A stretch of 64,000 nucleotides of DNA, from assembly GCA_034436015.1 (NCBI GenBank), contig DAOTWG010000019.1:1-64000 (forward strand). The letters are read 5' to 3'. This DNA comes from DAOTVX01 sp034436015. Lineage in GTDB: Bacteria; Chloroflexota; Anaerolineae; Anaerolineales; Villigracilaceae. The position numbers and the translations under genes were made by a program. Positions 15,074 through 23,487 of the stretch are shown here, in pieces (the stretch's first letter is position 1; each line of letters begins with the position of its first letter). The notes below the pieces were generated by a model. That model was not told where the DNA came from. It saw nothing but the letters and a program-made list of their open reading frames with translations, and did no database searches.

Positions 15074-16624
15074 CTATGAGAATGCCTTGTTAATAATGTG
15101 CAAAATCCAGGCTGGCCAGACGCCGATGGATAGCATGAGCGCCATGAGCGGAATCATCACGAAGAGTTCACGAGGCCGGAGATCGGTCAGTCGGTGTTCT
15201 CCTTGAGCCCAGCGCTCGTTCAACGGGCCGTGCAGTACCATTCTGATCGCCTTCAGGATGTAGGCTCCCGTGAAGAGTAGTCCTAGCATCGCTGCCACGG
15301 TATAACCAGTCAATACCGGCCATGCGCCTCGCACCACAAGAAATTCCGAGACAAAACCACCCAGACCGGGAAGCCCCAAGGAGGCCATGGCCGTAAAAAT
15401 GAGGACGCCGCCATACACCGGCGCGAGCGAGAAGAGGCCGCCAAACGCGCCCAAGTCGCGGGTGTGCGTACGCTCATAGAGAGCGCCAACCAAAAAGAAC
15501 ATGCCGGCCGCCGAGAGACCGTGATTAAACATCTGCAACGTTGCTCCGTTTAACGCGATGGTCGCATCGAGTGTACCGGCGGCTTTAGCAGCAGCGGCCA
15601 CGCCCAGGACTACAAAACCCATATGATTGACGGATGAGTAGGCAACCAGCCGCTTGAAATCCTGTTGGCTGTAGGCCGCGAACGCCCCGAGGATGATCGC
15701 CAGCGTTGCCAACAGCGCCAGCGCGTCGGCATACCGTGCCGCCTCTGCCGGATAGAGGGGCAATACCAGGCGCAGAAAGCCATACGCGCCTAGTTTGAGA
15801 AGCACACCGGCCAGAAGCATTGAACCGCCGGTCGGCGCCTCCGTATGGGCATCTGGCAACCATGTGTGGAATGGCCAGACCGGCACCTTGACAGCAAAGG
15901 CGATCACGAACGCCCAGAATGCAACCGTCTTGACCGTGCGAACAGAAAGACCCAACAGGGAACCCTCGGTCAACGCATTCCATCGCGCGTACAACACAGG
16001 AAGGTCATAATCCTGAAAAAGCACACCTAACAACTGAATCGCCAATAGCAATCCCAGCGACGTGGCCATCGTGTAAATCATAAACTTTAGCGAAGCATAC
16101 GTTCGCGCAGGAAGGGTCATCCCCCTCCAGAGGCGCCTCTCGCCTTGCTCGCTTCCCCATTGATTGATGAGAAAATACATCGGCACCAGGCTGATTTCCC
16201 AGAAGACGAAGAAGAGCAGCAGGTCAAGCGCCAGGAACACTCCTAACAGGCCGGTCTCCAGAAGCAGAAAGAGCGCCAAACACGCCTTGACATTCGTACG
16301 TATGGAAAATGACGCCAGAATAGCCAGCGGCGTCAACAGCGTGGTAAGCAAGACCATTGTCAAGGAAAGGCCATCTACGCCCAAATGGAGACTGGAATGG
16401 ACGGCGGAATACCAAGGATAGCGCTCCTCGAACTGGAAACCAGGCTGGTCAGGTCGGAACTGACTCCATAAATACCCTGTCAAGGCGAGCGGCAACAGAC
16501 TGGAGAAGAAGGCCGTCCAGCGAATAACGGCTACCTTCTCTTTTGGGAGCGAGAACACGATTCCTGCCGCGAGCACAGGTGAGAAGAGGATGAGACTCAA
16601 GAGATGGGTGTGCAACAGTTCCAT
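15074..16624 (-). CDS. nuoM: NADH-quinone oxidoreductase subunit M, first copy
   Basis: The 516-residue protein is a complete NuoM of the complex I membrane arm. It has LGVDGLSLTMVLLT, FFVFWEISLVPMYFLI with the TM5 glutamate, KVPVWPFHTWLPDAHTEAPT with the TM7 lysine, LLKLGAYGFLR, SQQDFKRLVAYSSVNHMGFV and GLPGLGGFVSEFLV. It starts nine bases after nuoL without a visible Shine-Dalgarno. The second NuoM follows after 88 bases. Unlike that copy it keeps all expected charged membrane residues, so it is probably the canonical pump. Confidence 0.95.
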   Translation of the reverse strand: MELLHTHLLSLILFSPVLAAGIVFSLPKEKVAVIRWTAFFSSLLPLALTGYLWSQFRPDQPGFQFEERYPWYSAVHSSLHLGVDGLSLTMVLLTTLLTPLAILASFSIRTNVKACLALFLLLETGLLGVFLALDLLLFFVFWEISLVPMYFLINQWGSEQGERRLWRGMTLPARTYASLKFMIYTMATSLGLLLAIQLLGVLFQDYDLPVLYARWNALTEGSLLGLSVRTVKTVAFWAFVIAFAVKVPVWPFHTWLPDAHTEAPTGGSMLLAGVLLKLGAYGFLRLVLPLYPAEAARYADALALLATLAIILGAFAAYSQQDFKRLVAYSSVNHMGFVVLGVAAAAKAAGTLDATIALNGATLQMFNHGLSAAGMFFLVGALYERTHTRDLGAFGGLFSLAPVYGGVLIFTAMASLGLPGLGGFVSEFLVVRGAWPVLTGYTVAAMLGLLFTGAYILKAIRMVLHGPLNERWAQGEHRLTDLRPRELFVMIPLMALMLSIGVWPAWILHIINKAFS

Positions 16625-16633
16625 AAAGAGATA

Positions 16634-18769
16634 CTAAACCAGAGAACGGATACAGAGATATAGGAGAGCAACGAGGAAGAACAGACTTAATGATGTCACC
16701 ATGTATGATTGCACCTGTCCGCTCTGGCTCCGGCGCAGAGCCGCACCGGAGGCTTTCACGGCGGCGCCGGTACCGTCGCCGATGAGGCCGTTGACAATTG
16801 GCGCGTCGAAATAACTACGGAAAACATGACCAAGGAGTAGCGAGCCGCGCGCGGCCACGTGCAAGATTCCATCTAGGATGGCGCGGTCCAGGATGAGATA
16901 GACAAAACGTTCAGCTAACCAGGCAGCAGGTCGGACGAAGAGGATATGATAGAGTTCATCAACGTACCAGCGATTTTTGAGAATGGGGATTTGAAGGAAA
17001 TCCTGCTCCGGCGTTTTGACGTTACGATACGCCAACCATCCTAGGAACAAACCGCCAAGCGAAACGCCCAGCGAGACCATAAGCGGAATCCACGAAAAAG
17101 GCGCAGCTTTTGGCGCCTTGGCGAGAGAGGTGCCAACGAACTCATGAAACCAGTTCGGCAGAAAACCACCGAGCATGGGAAAATGTTCAGGGATGCCAAC
17201 CCAGCCCAGAGTCACGGCGAAGAATCCCAAAACCACGAGCGGGACGGTCATCGTCCGAGGCGTCTCGTGAGCGTTTTCGGCAGCCCTCGTGCGCGGTTGA
17301 CCCAGGAAAGTCAGGGTAATCTGGCGCATGGTATAGAAAGCGGTCAGAAAGGCAGCAATTGCAAGGGTTAGGAAGACGACTAGATGTCCATGTGCATAAG
17401 CATCGGCGAGAATTTCATCCTTCGACCAAAAGCCGGCCGTGACCAGCGGGAATCCAGACAAGGCTAACCCTCCCGCCAGGAAAGTCCAGAACGTAATGGG
17501 CATCCGGCGACGTAGTCCACCCATCTGAAACATATCCTGGGGGTCTACATGAGCCCCCGCGTGCAGCGCGCCGTGCTCCATGCCGTGAATAACCGAGCCG
17601 GCGCCGAGAAAAAGCAGGGCCTTGAAAAAGGCGTGCGTGACCAGGTGAAACGCTGCGGCCACGTAGGCGCCAATGCCGACCGCCGCGATCATATAACCCA
17701 ATTGCGACATGGTGGAATACGCCAGCACGCGCTTAATGTCGTTCTGCGCCAAGGCAATAGTCGCCGCGAACAGGGCGGTGAACGCGCCAACGAATGCAAC
17801 TACAGCCAGTGCGCGCGCATCCAGAAATAAGATAGGAAACATACGCAAAGCAAGATACACGCCCGCAGACACCATCGTCGCCGCGTGTATCATCGCCGAG
17901 ACAGGCGTCGGACCTTCCATGGCATCTGGCAACCAAACATGAAGAGGCCACTGCGCCGATTTGCCAACAATGCCGAGAAAGAACAAGATTCCAATCCAAC
18001 CGGCGATGGACAATCCGAAGAGCGGAGCGGGAGCAGTTGCCAGACGATGGAGCGTTTCTTCGACAAAGACCACCCGATACGAAAGCGACCCCGTTTCGCT
18101 ATACAGCCATGCCAAGCCAAGCAACAGGAACATATCGCCAATACGAGTAGTCAGGAACGCTTTGACGGCCGCATCGCGCGCAGAAGGTTTGCCATACCAG
18201 AAACCGATCAACAAATAGGAGCATAATCCCATGATCTCCCAGCCAATAAACAAGGTCAGGAGGTTATCAGAGACCACAAGGAGGTACATGCCAAACGCGA
18301 ATAGGCTAATGAAGGCAAAAAAACGGGCATACATCGGCTCCACCGAGGGGATGACATGCGTGCGACCGTGCTCTTCGATGCTGACACCATGTGACGGTAG
18401 ACCGGGCACATCGCGACTGCCTTTTGGTCGTCCGAAGTTGTGATACCCGATGCTGTACACGAAGATGGCAAGCACCGTCCAGGCAACGAAGAAGAGCGCG
18501 ACAGCGTTCAATGGATCGAGCCGAACGCCTATTTGAAGCCAGGACTCCCCTGTCGGTATCCAATTCACTGCCGATTCGAAGGGATGTTGCTCAAGCTGTT
18601 CTATCGCGAGCGCGCGGACAAAAAGAACCATGCTGCCCAACCACGATAATGTGGCCGCGGCAACGGCCAGGCTATGGCTCCACGCGTTGTTGCGATGGGC
18701 GAACAAGATGATGAGAAAAAATGCCAGAAGGGGGGGAAGGGGAATCAGCCAGAGCAACCACGCTACCAT
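16634..18769 (-). CDS. nuoL: NADH-quinone oxidoreductase subunit L
   Basis: The 711-residue subunit is the distal antiporter-like subunit of complex I. Motifs include FIGWEIMGLCSYLLIGFWYG, GKSAQWPLHVWLPDAMEGPT with the TM7 lysine, IHAATMVSAGVYL and ALAQNDIKRVLAYSTMSQLGYM. A long C-terminal part, probably containing the lateral helix and the last membrane helix, follows; it makes the protein about 100 residues longer than the E. coli one. A longer insertion here could help span a second NuoM, which needs alignment to test. ATG 18769 follows GGAG at seven bases; an upstream ATG at 18787 overlaps nuoK and is less likely. Confidence 0.95.
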   Translation of the reverse strand: MVAWLLWLIPLPPLLAFFLIILFAHRNNAWSHSLAVAAATLSWLGSMVLFVRALAIEQLEQHPFESAVNWIPTGESWLQIGVRLDPLNAVALFFVAWTVLAIFVYSIGYHNFGRPKGSRDVPGLPSHGVSIEEHGRTHVIPSVEPMYARFFAFISLFAFGMYLLVVSDNLLTLFIGWEIMGLCSYLLIGFWYGKPSARDAAVKAFLTTRIGDMFLLLGLAWLYSETGSLSYRVVFVEETLHRLATAPAPLFGLSIAGWIGILFFLGIVGKSAQWPLHVWLPDAMEGPTPVSAMIHAATMVSAGVYLALRMFPILFLDARALAVVAFVGAFTALFAATIALAQNDIKRVLAYSTMSQLGYMIAAVGIGAYVAAAFHLVTHAFFKALLFLGAGSVIHGMEHGALHAGAHVDPQDMFQMGGLRRRMPITFWTFLAGGLALSGFPLVTAGFWSKDEILADAYAHGHLVVFLTLAIAAFLTAFYTMRQITLTFLGQPRTRAAENAHETPRTMTVPLVVLGFFAVTLGWVGIPEHFPMLGGFLPNWFHEFVGTSLAKAPKAAPFSWIPLMVSLGVSLGGLFLGWLAYRNVKTPEQDFLQIPILKNRWYVDELYHILFVRPAAWLAERFVYLILDRAILDGILHVAARGSLLLGHVFRSYFDAPIVNGLIGDGTGAAVKASGAALRRSQSGQVQSYMVTSLSLFFLVALLYLCIRSLV

Positions 18770-18780
18770 GACAACTCCAG

Positions 18781-19110
18781 TCACCATTTCATCAAGTTGA
18801 TGTCATCGGCGATGACCGACTTGCGGCGTCGGTAGACGGAGAGAATCAACGCCAGGCCAACCGCCACCTCGGCAGCCGCGACGGCAAAGACGATCACCGC
18901 AAAAACCTGACCGCTCATAGACGCCGAGGGGAACGGACGCGCCAGGTCAAGGTAACGCCAGAAAGCGACCAAATTGATGTTGACCGCGTTCAGCATCAAC
19001 TCGATGCCGAGAAGGATTGCAATCGCATTGCGGCGCGAGAGCGCCCCATACAAGCCAATGCAGAATAAACTGGCTGCCAGCAGAAGATACCAGGACAGAG
19101 GAATATTCAT
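18781..19110 (-). CDS. nuoK: NADH-quinone oxidoreductase subunit K
   Basis: The 109-residue protein has three membrane helices and the two buried glutamates of NuoK, in LLGIELMLNAVNINLVAF and VAAAEVAVGLALIL. These residues are part of the charged axis that links the quinone site to the pumps. It is slightly longer than the usual 100 residues because of a charged tail (YRRRKSVIADDINLMKW). The ATG overlaps the nuoJ stop as ATGA, and nuoL starts 11 bases downstream, so all three are translationally linked. Confidence 0.96.
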   Translation of the reverse strand: MNIPLSWYLLLAASLFCIGLYGALSRRNAIAILLGIELMLNAVNINLVAFWRYLDLARPFPSASMSGQVFAVIVFAVAAAEVAVGLALILSVYRRRKSVIADDINLMKW

Positions 19111-19664
19111 GTGCTTTTCCCCTTATGCTCAGAGGATGCTGCATAAACAGCGCCAATTAAAGCGGCCAACAACAATACAGAAGCGACCTCGAACGGCAGC
19201 ACATATCCTTTGTTAACAGACATGGCTTGGTTGTCATAACCGGAAGGGGAAAGAAGCGCCACGCCTAATGCCCGGGCAGCGTCTAAACCGGGAGGCATAG
19301 GCGGAGGCAAGCGCGTTGCATGGGGAAGAGCAAAGACGAGCACAATGAGGCTACCGAGAAGACAAAGGCTGATAAGGAATGCCAGGCTAATGCGCCATCG
19401 CGGCCGCAGCGCCTCCTCGCGCACATGACGCTGGGTCAGCATAATGGCAAAGATAAACAAGACAGCAATGGCGCCAACATAGATCACAATTTGCACAACG
19501 ACCAGGAAGGCTGCTTGCAGCAAGGCGTAGAGAATTGCCACGCCAAGCAACGCCGCAATCAGCCAAAAAGCGGCATGAATCAACCGCCTTGTTCGCACGA
19601 CCATGATGGCTGCAGTCAGCGTGAAGGAGGCAATCAAGACGAATAAGATCTGTTCAAAGGTCAT
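19107..19664 (-). CDS. nuoJ: NADH-quinone oxidoreductase subunit J
   Basis: The 185-residue protein has five hydrophobic segments and the family signature AAFLVVVQIVIYVGAIAVLF, where the conserved tyrosine and glycine of the pi-bulge helix lie, followed by FIFAIMLTQ. The loop around PPPMPPGLDAARALG is external. The ATG at 19664 overlaps the nuoH stop as ATGA. A longer frame upstream has no complex I character. It links nuoH and nuoK within the membrane-arm gene run. Confidence 0.95.
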   Translation of the reverse strand: MTFEQILFVLIASFTLTAAIMVVRTRRLIHAAFWLIAALLGVAILYALLQAAFLVVVQIVIYVGAIAVLFIFAIMLTQRHVREEALRPRWRISLAFLISLCLLGSLIVLVFALPHATRLPPPMPPGLDAARALGVALLSPSGYDNQAMSVNKGYVLPFEVASVLLLAALIGAVYAASSEHKGKST

Positions 19665-20890
19665 ACAGCCTGCTCCTGCATTGGGCGACGATGGTCTAGC
19701 TCCTGACTGGGACGTCGTTGCCGGCGGGCGCGAGCACGCAGAATTTCTATCGTGACAACAGCAAGCAAAAGATTGGAAAAGAACAAAGCAGCGATATACG
19801 CCCAACGCGGCGCCCCCATCAGCGCCCGATGTAGAACCGCAGTGCTAATCAGCACAGCGATGGCGAGCGGCGTGAGAAACTTCCAATTGAAAACCAGCAG
19901 GTGGTCAATGCGCACACGCGGCATCGAATATTTCACCCACATGATGACCCAGTATCCCAGCATAGCCTTAGTCAGGAAAACAACCGCTTGGACAAAGGGA
20001 TTGTTGAGCCAGGAAAACATTGCCAGATTCTCCAGCCCAAAGAAGCCGGCGTAGCCGCCAAAGAACAGAATTGCCAGAAAACCGCCAAACGTAAAGGCAT
20101 GCAACAATTCAGCGGCATAAAACCAGCCGAACTTCATCCCGCTGTATTCAATGTGATAGCCTGCCACAATTTCCGATTCGGCCTCATTCAGATCAAAAGG
20201 CGCACGACCGAGTTCGGCAATGGCGCTGATCAGAAAGATTAGAAACCCCAGCGGCGATGCCAGGACAAACCACATCGACCGCTGCGCTTCCGTGATTCCG
20301 CGCAGGCTCATCGTTCCGGCAAGTAGCGTTGGCACGAGCAGGATGATAACCATAGGGACTTCATAGGAAATCAAGTTAGCAACCATGCGAAACGCGCCTA
20401 AGAGAGCATACTTGTTGTGCGAGGCCCAGCCGGCCATAAGAATCGCCAGCGTCCCCAGGGCGCCGGTGGCGACGATATAGAGCACTCCCACGTTCAAGTC
20501 TGCGCCGTAGATTGTGGCCGAAAGCGGCAGAACAGCCCATAACGCGATGACCGCTACAGCTGCTAGTACAGGAGCAAGATTGTAAAGGAATCGATCCGCT
20601 CCAACAGGCGTGATGTCCTCCTTGACAAGCATTTTAATAATATCAGCCACCGGTTGAAGCAGGCCAAACGGTCCCAATCGGTTCGGCCCCAATCGGTCCT
20701 GAAAACGGGCGACAACCTTGCGCTCAACCCATACCAAGCCAACATCCAGCAACATGGCAAAGACAACGAGCGCGAGCGCGCCGAGCAAGTACTCAATGAA
20801 CACAATCAGCCCACTAGAAAGTCCCCAACTGCTCAACAGGGCGGTCAGTTTGTCTGCCACAAAGTGTACGGGATCGTTCCAGAAATTCAT
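19661..20890 (-). CDS. nuoH: NADH-quinone oxidoreductase subunit H
   Basis: The 409-residue subunit anchors the membrane arm to the peripheral arm and forms the quinone tunnel. It shows ERKVVARFQDRLGPNRLGP, GWASHNKYALLGAFR, AELGRAPFDLNEAESEIVAG and EYSGMKFGWFYAAE, all conserved in NuoH. The C-terminal 30 residues are arginine-rich and not usual for the family. In most nuo operons nuoB, C, D and often I lie close to A and H. Here nuoA is directly followed by nuoH, so the peripheral-arm genes must be elsewhere. Confidence 0.96.
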   Translation of the reverse strand: MNFWNDPVHFVADKLTALLSSWGLSSGLIVFIEYLLGALALVVFAMLLDVGLVWVERKVVARFQDRLGPNRLGPFGLLQPVADIIKMLVKEDITPVGADRFLYNLAPVLAAVAVIALWAVLPLSATIYGADLNVGVLYIVATGALGTLAILMAGWASHNKYALLGAFRMVANLISYEVPMVIILLVPTLLAGTMSLRGITEAQRSMWFVLASPLGFLIFLISAIAELGRAPFDLNEAESEIVAGYHIEYSGMKFGWFYAAELLHAFTFGGFLAILFFGGYAGFFGLENLAMFSWLNNPFVQAVVFLTKAMLGYWVIMWVKYSMPRVRIDHLLVFNWKFLTPLAIAVLISTAVLHRALMGAPRWAYIAALFFSNLLLAVVTIEILRARARRQRRPSQELDHRRPMQEQAV

Positions 20891-20949
20891 GGAAGGTTTC
20901 CTTGAAACTTTCGAGTGAATGAGCAGAAAGGCTCAGGCCGCCTGCCTCC

Positions 20950-21306
20950 CTAGCGCCATGTCAATAATCCTTTGCGTCCGAGGTAAACCAGGCCGGCGAT
21001 TAAGATCCCCAGAAAGATGATGCCTTCCACAACAGCGAAGAAGGGAAGTTGATTCAATGCCAGCGCCCAAGGAAACAGGAATACGACCTCCACCTCAAAG
21101 ACTAGGAAGACCAGAGCAAAGACATAGTACTGAGCCTTGAATTGCGCCCATACTTCCCCTACCGTTTCAATCCCGCACTCGTACGTGCTGCGTTTAACAG
21201 GATTTGGTTTGCGCGGGGCCACAAGCGCCGCGATGCCTAACGGCGCGAGAGGAACGATGACGGCTACTATCAGGAAAATACCAATGTAAAGCCACTCGTT
21301 TTGCAT
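20950..21306 (-). CDS. nuoA: NADH-quinone oxidoreductase subunit A
   Basis: The 118-residue protein has three membrane helices and the quinone-site loop cysteine in YECGIETVGEVWAQFKAQYY, then FLVFEVEVVFLFPWA. It is the first gene of the long minus-strand unit. GGAG lies five bases before ATG 21306. A candidate -10 TAAAAT lies about 50 bases upstream (21352-21347), with only a weak -35 (GTGCAA, 16-base spacer). Without nuoB-G and nuoI nearby, complex I needs genes from another locus. Confidence 0.96.
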   Translation of the reverse strand: MQNEWLYIGIFLIVAVIVPLAPLGIAALVAPRKPNPVKRSTYECGIETVGEVWAQFKAQYYVFALVFLVFEVEVVFLFPWALALNQLPFFAVVEGIIFLGILIAGLVYLGRKGLLTWR

Positions 21307-21420
21307 AGTTACTCCATGTGGTTTTCACGCGCACAAAAACGGCTCACATTTTACCACAGGCGGGCCGAATTGCACCAATTGTGTCTGGTTTATTGGGAAT
21401 TTGTGAGGTATCAAAAACAC

Positions 21421-21460
21421 ATTGCCCTGTCTGAGAGGGTTTCGTCCCAGGCAGGGCAAT
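21421..21460 (-). terminator. Rho-independent terminator of rpoD
   Basis: On the minus strand ATTGCCCTGCC (21460-21450) pairs with GACAGGGCAAT (21431-21421) with one wobble and is followed by GTGTTTTTG. It lies 32 bases after the rpoD stop and separates rpoD from nuoA. Confidence 0.8.
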
Positions 21461-21491
21461 TGCGCTCCTTAGTAAGGTATGAAGAAGGCAA

Positions 21492-22706
21492 TTAGTCGCC
21501 GAGGTAATCGCGCAGTTTGCGCCGGATGTTGGGCTGGCGCAGACGGCTGAGCGCCTGGGCCTCGATCTGCCGGACGCGCTCGCGCGTTACGCCCATTTTG
21601 CGACCCACTTCTTCGAGGGTGTAGGGTTGTCCATCGAGCAGACCGTAGCGAAGTTGCAAGATTCGCACCTCGCGCGGCGGCAAGGTATTCAGCACCTCGT
21701 TGAGGTGTTCGCGCAACAAGTTATAGGTAGCGGTATCATCTGGTGGAGCCGCCTCATCATCCTCGATGAAATCACCCAGCACCGAATCTTCTTCGTCGTC
21801 GGTAGGGGTTTCGAGGGAAAGCGGGCGACGCGCCACCTGAATCATATTTTCAACCTTCTTGGGCGGCACGTCTAGTGCCTCGGCGATTTCCTCGAGCATT
21901 GGCTCACGCCCCAGTTTCTGGGTTAATTGGTGTTGCACTCGCAAGAGTTTATTGATCTGGTCGCCCATGTGCACAGGAACACGAATCGTGCGCCCCTGGT
22001 CGGCGATGGCACGTGTGACGGCCTGGCGAATCCACCATGTGGCGTAGGTGCTGAACTTGTGCCCGCGCCGGTAGTCAAACTTCTTGGTAGCGCGAATCAG
22101 GCCGATATTGCCTTCCTGAATAAGGTCAAGGAAAGGCACACCGCGCCCCATGTATTTCTTAGCGACACTGATGACCAGCCGCGAATTCGCGGTGATCAAG
22201 TGCTCACGCGCCGCCCAACCGTCCTCGATGAGTTTACGCAGTTCCGCGCGCCGACGCGGGCTGGCGTTGCCGCGCGCCAGTTCCTCGCGCGCCATACGGC
22301 CGCGTTCGATGCGTTGCGCCAGTTCGACTTCCTCCTCGGCGGTGAGCAACGGAACACGACTGACCTCTTTCAGGTATAAGCCAATCGTGTCATCCGTTTC
22401 GATATTAGCCAGGTAATCGTCCAGTGATGTCGGCGTCAGTTCCGCTTCGGCCTCTTCTTCTACAGCCGCAAGCTCCTCTTCCGCTGGTTCGCCGCCGGGC
22501 ACGTCCTCCACAAAAGGAATACCGGCGCTCAGCAAAGCCGCGAACGCCTCCTCCAACTGATCAAGGTCCTGCTCAGCCTCGGGGAAGAAGTGCAGAATAT
22601 CGTCAATGGTGACATAGGATTTCTGCCGCCCGAGGGCAATCAGGCGTTCCAGAGCAGAATATTCTTCATCCTCCTCTTCAAGCAGGAGAGGATTCTCAAT
22701 CATCAT
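21492..22706 (-). CDS. rpoD: Primary RNA polymerase sigma factor (RpoD/SigA)
   Basis: The 404-residue sigma-70 factor has a short acidic N-terminus without the large E. coli insert. Region 1.2 contains DTIGLYLKEVSRVPLLTAEEE; region 2 contains LVISVAKKYMGRGVPFLDL and the -10 reading part KFSTYATWWIRQAVTRAI; region 3 follows; and region 4.2 contains TLEEVGRKMGVTRERVRQIEA. The consensus-like promoters found in this window fit such a factor. Two upstream -35/-10 pairs are possible (TTGAAT-17-TATTCT and TTGTTC-16-TTAAAA). Translation starts at ATG 22706 or the adjacent ATG 22703. Confidence 0.97.
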   Translation of the reverse strand: MMIENPLLLEEEDEEYSALERLIALGRQKSYVTIDDILHFFPEAEQDLDQLEEAFAALLSAGIPFVEDVPGGEPAEEELAAVEEEAEAELTPTSLDDYLANIETDDTIGLYLKEVSRVPLLTAEEEVELAQRIERGRMAREELARGNASPRRRAELRKLIEDGWAAREHLITANSRLVISVAKKYMGRGVPFLDLIQEGNIGLIRATKKFDYRRGHKFSTYATWWIRQAVTRAIADQGRTIRVPVHMGDQINKLLRVQHQLTQKLGREPMLEEIAEALDVPPKKVENMIQVARRPLSLETPTDDEEDSVLGDFIEDDEAAPPDDTATYNLLREHLNEVLNTLPPREVRILQLRYGLLDGQPYTLEEVGRKMGVTRERVRQIEAQALSRLRQPNIRRKLRDYLGD

Positions 22707-22804
22707 GTTGGTACCTATTACTCAAAGGTTTTTTTAAACACGTTATCTGTCTTGAACAAGAATACTCTTTTTCGTTGTGAAATTCAAGACCTTTTCCAGG
22801 ATGC

Positions 22805-22830
22805 GACAGGGCGAGTTGCCTCGCCCTGTC
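22805..22830. other. Perfect 11-bp hairpin downstream of the DUF4340 gene
   Basis: GACAGGGCGAG (22805-22815) and CTCGCCCTGTC (22820-22830) enclose TTGC; on the minus strand the loop reads GCAA, a stable GNRA tetraloop. No U-tract follows on either strand. It may terminate or stabilise the 3' end of the export-system mRNA. Confidence 0.5.
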
Positions 22831-22844
22831 ACATGAACCACACT

Positions 22845-23483
22845 TTACTCTGGCGTTGATGTGGGGGTATCGGGCGGATGGGTTGGGGTTTCGGTGGGTC
22901 TTGGCGTTTCCGTTGGAGTAGGAGTCAATGTGCCCTCCGGAGTTGGCGTGGGTGGATAAGGCGGATAGCGAATCAGGTTAGCAAGGGCATCTATGTTGTA
23001 TTCGAAAGCGACGAACAATTTACCATCTCTGCGCACATAATAACCACTACCGCTGGGCGCCCGGCTGCCGACCTCTAACCGACTGGTTGCGCCATTCTCA
23101 AAGCGAATTTCAATGATGTAGGTTGGCTTATCCAAACCAATGGTCGGCAGGTCCAGCGTGTCTTCCAAGATTGTTTTAACACCCAAGCCATAGATTTGGG
23201 TTTCTGCCATCGTTACTTTGCTCTGATCGGCAAGGGAGGGAGAAGGCGCCTTAATGAACCATTGACCGTTCTCTTTCTCAAGCAGTACAAAGTTCTCTGC
23301 AGAGTCTTGAATACGGATGGCAACAATTTTGCCGCGTTCCTCGCTATAGTCGTAGAGGTAAACGCGAGGGGTAGCAGTGGGTTCATTGCTGGGCTTTTCC
23401 TGAACAGGGCGGTTTTTCAAAAAGACATAAACCCCTACCGCCAAGGCCAAGAGGAATAGAGCAATCCACGAAGAGCGTTTCAT
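22845..23483 (-). CDS. DUF4340 domain protein with Thr/Pro-rich tail
   Basis: The 212-residue protein has an N-terminal membrane anchor (SWIALFLLALAVGVYVFL) and a beta-rich domain typical of DUF4340 (SEERGKIVAIRIQDSAENF, ENGQWFIKAP, YYVRRDGKLFVAFEY). The last 40 residues are a low-complexity Thr/Pro/Glu tail (TPTPTETPRPTETPTHPP) of the kind seen on exported proteins of Chloroflexota. DUF4340 proteins accompany GldG-like proteins and ABC-2 exporters, as here. It starts four bases after the GldG-like gene. Its role in the complex is unknown. Confidence 0.82.
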   Translation of the reverse strand: MKRSSWIALFLLALAVGVYVFLKNRPVQEKPSNEPTATPRVYLYDYSEERGKIVAIRIQDSAENFVLLEKENGQWFIKAPSPSLADQSKVTMAETQIYGLGVKTILEDTLDLPTIGLDKPTYIIEIRFENGATSRLEVGSRAPSGSGYYVRRDGKLFVAFEYNIDALANLIRYPPYPPTPTPEGTLTPTPTETPRPTETPTHPPDTPTSTPE

Positions 23484-23487
23484 AACA

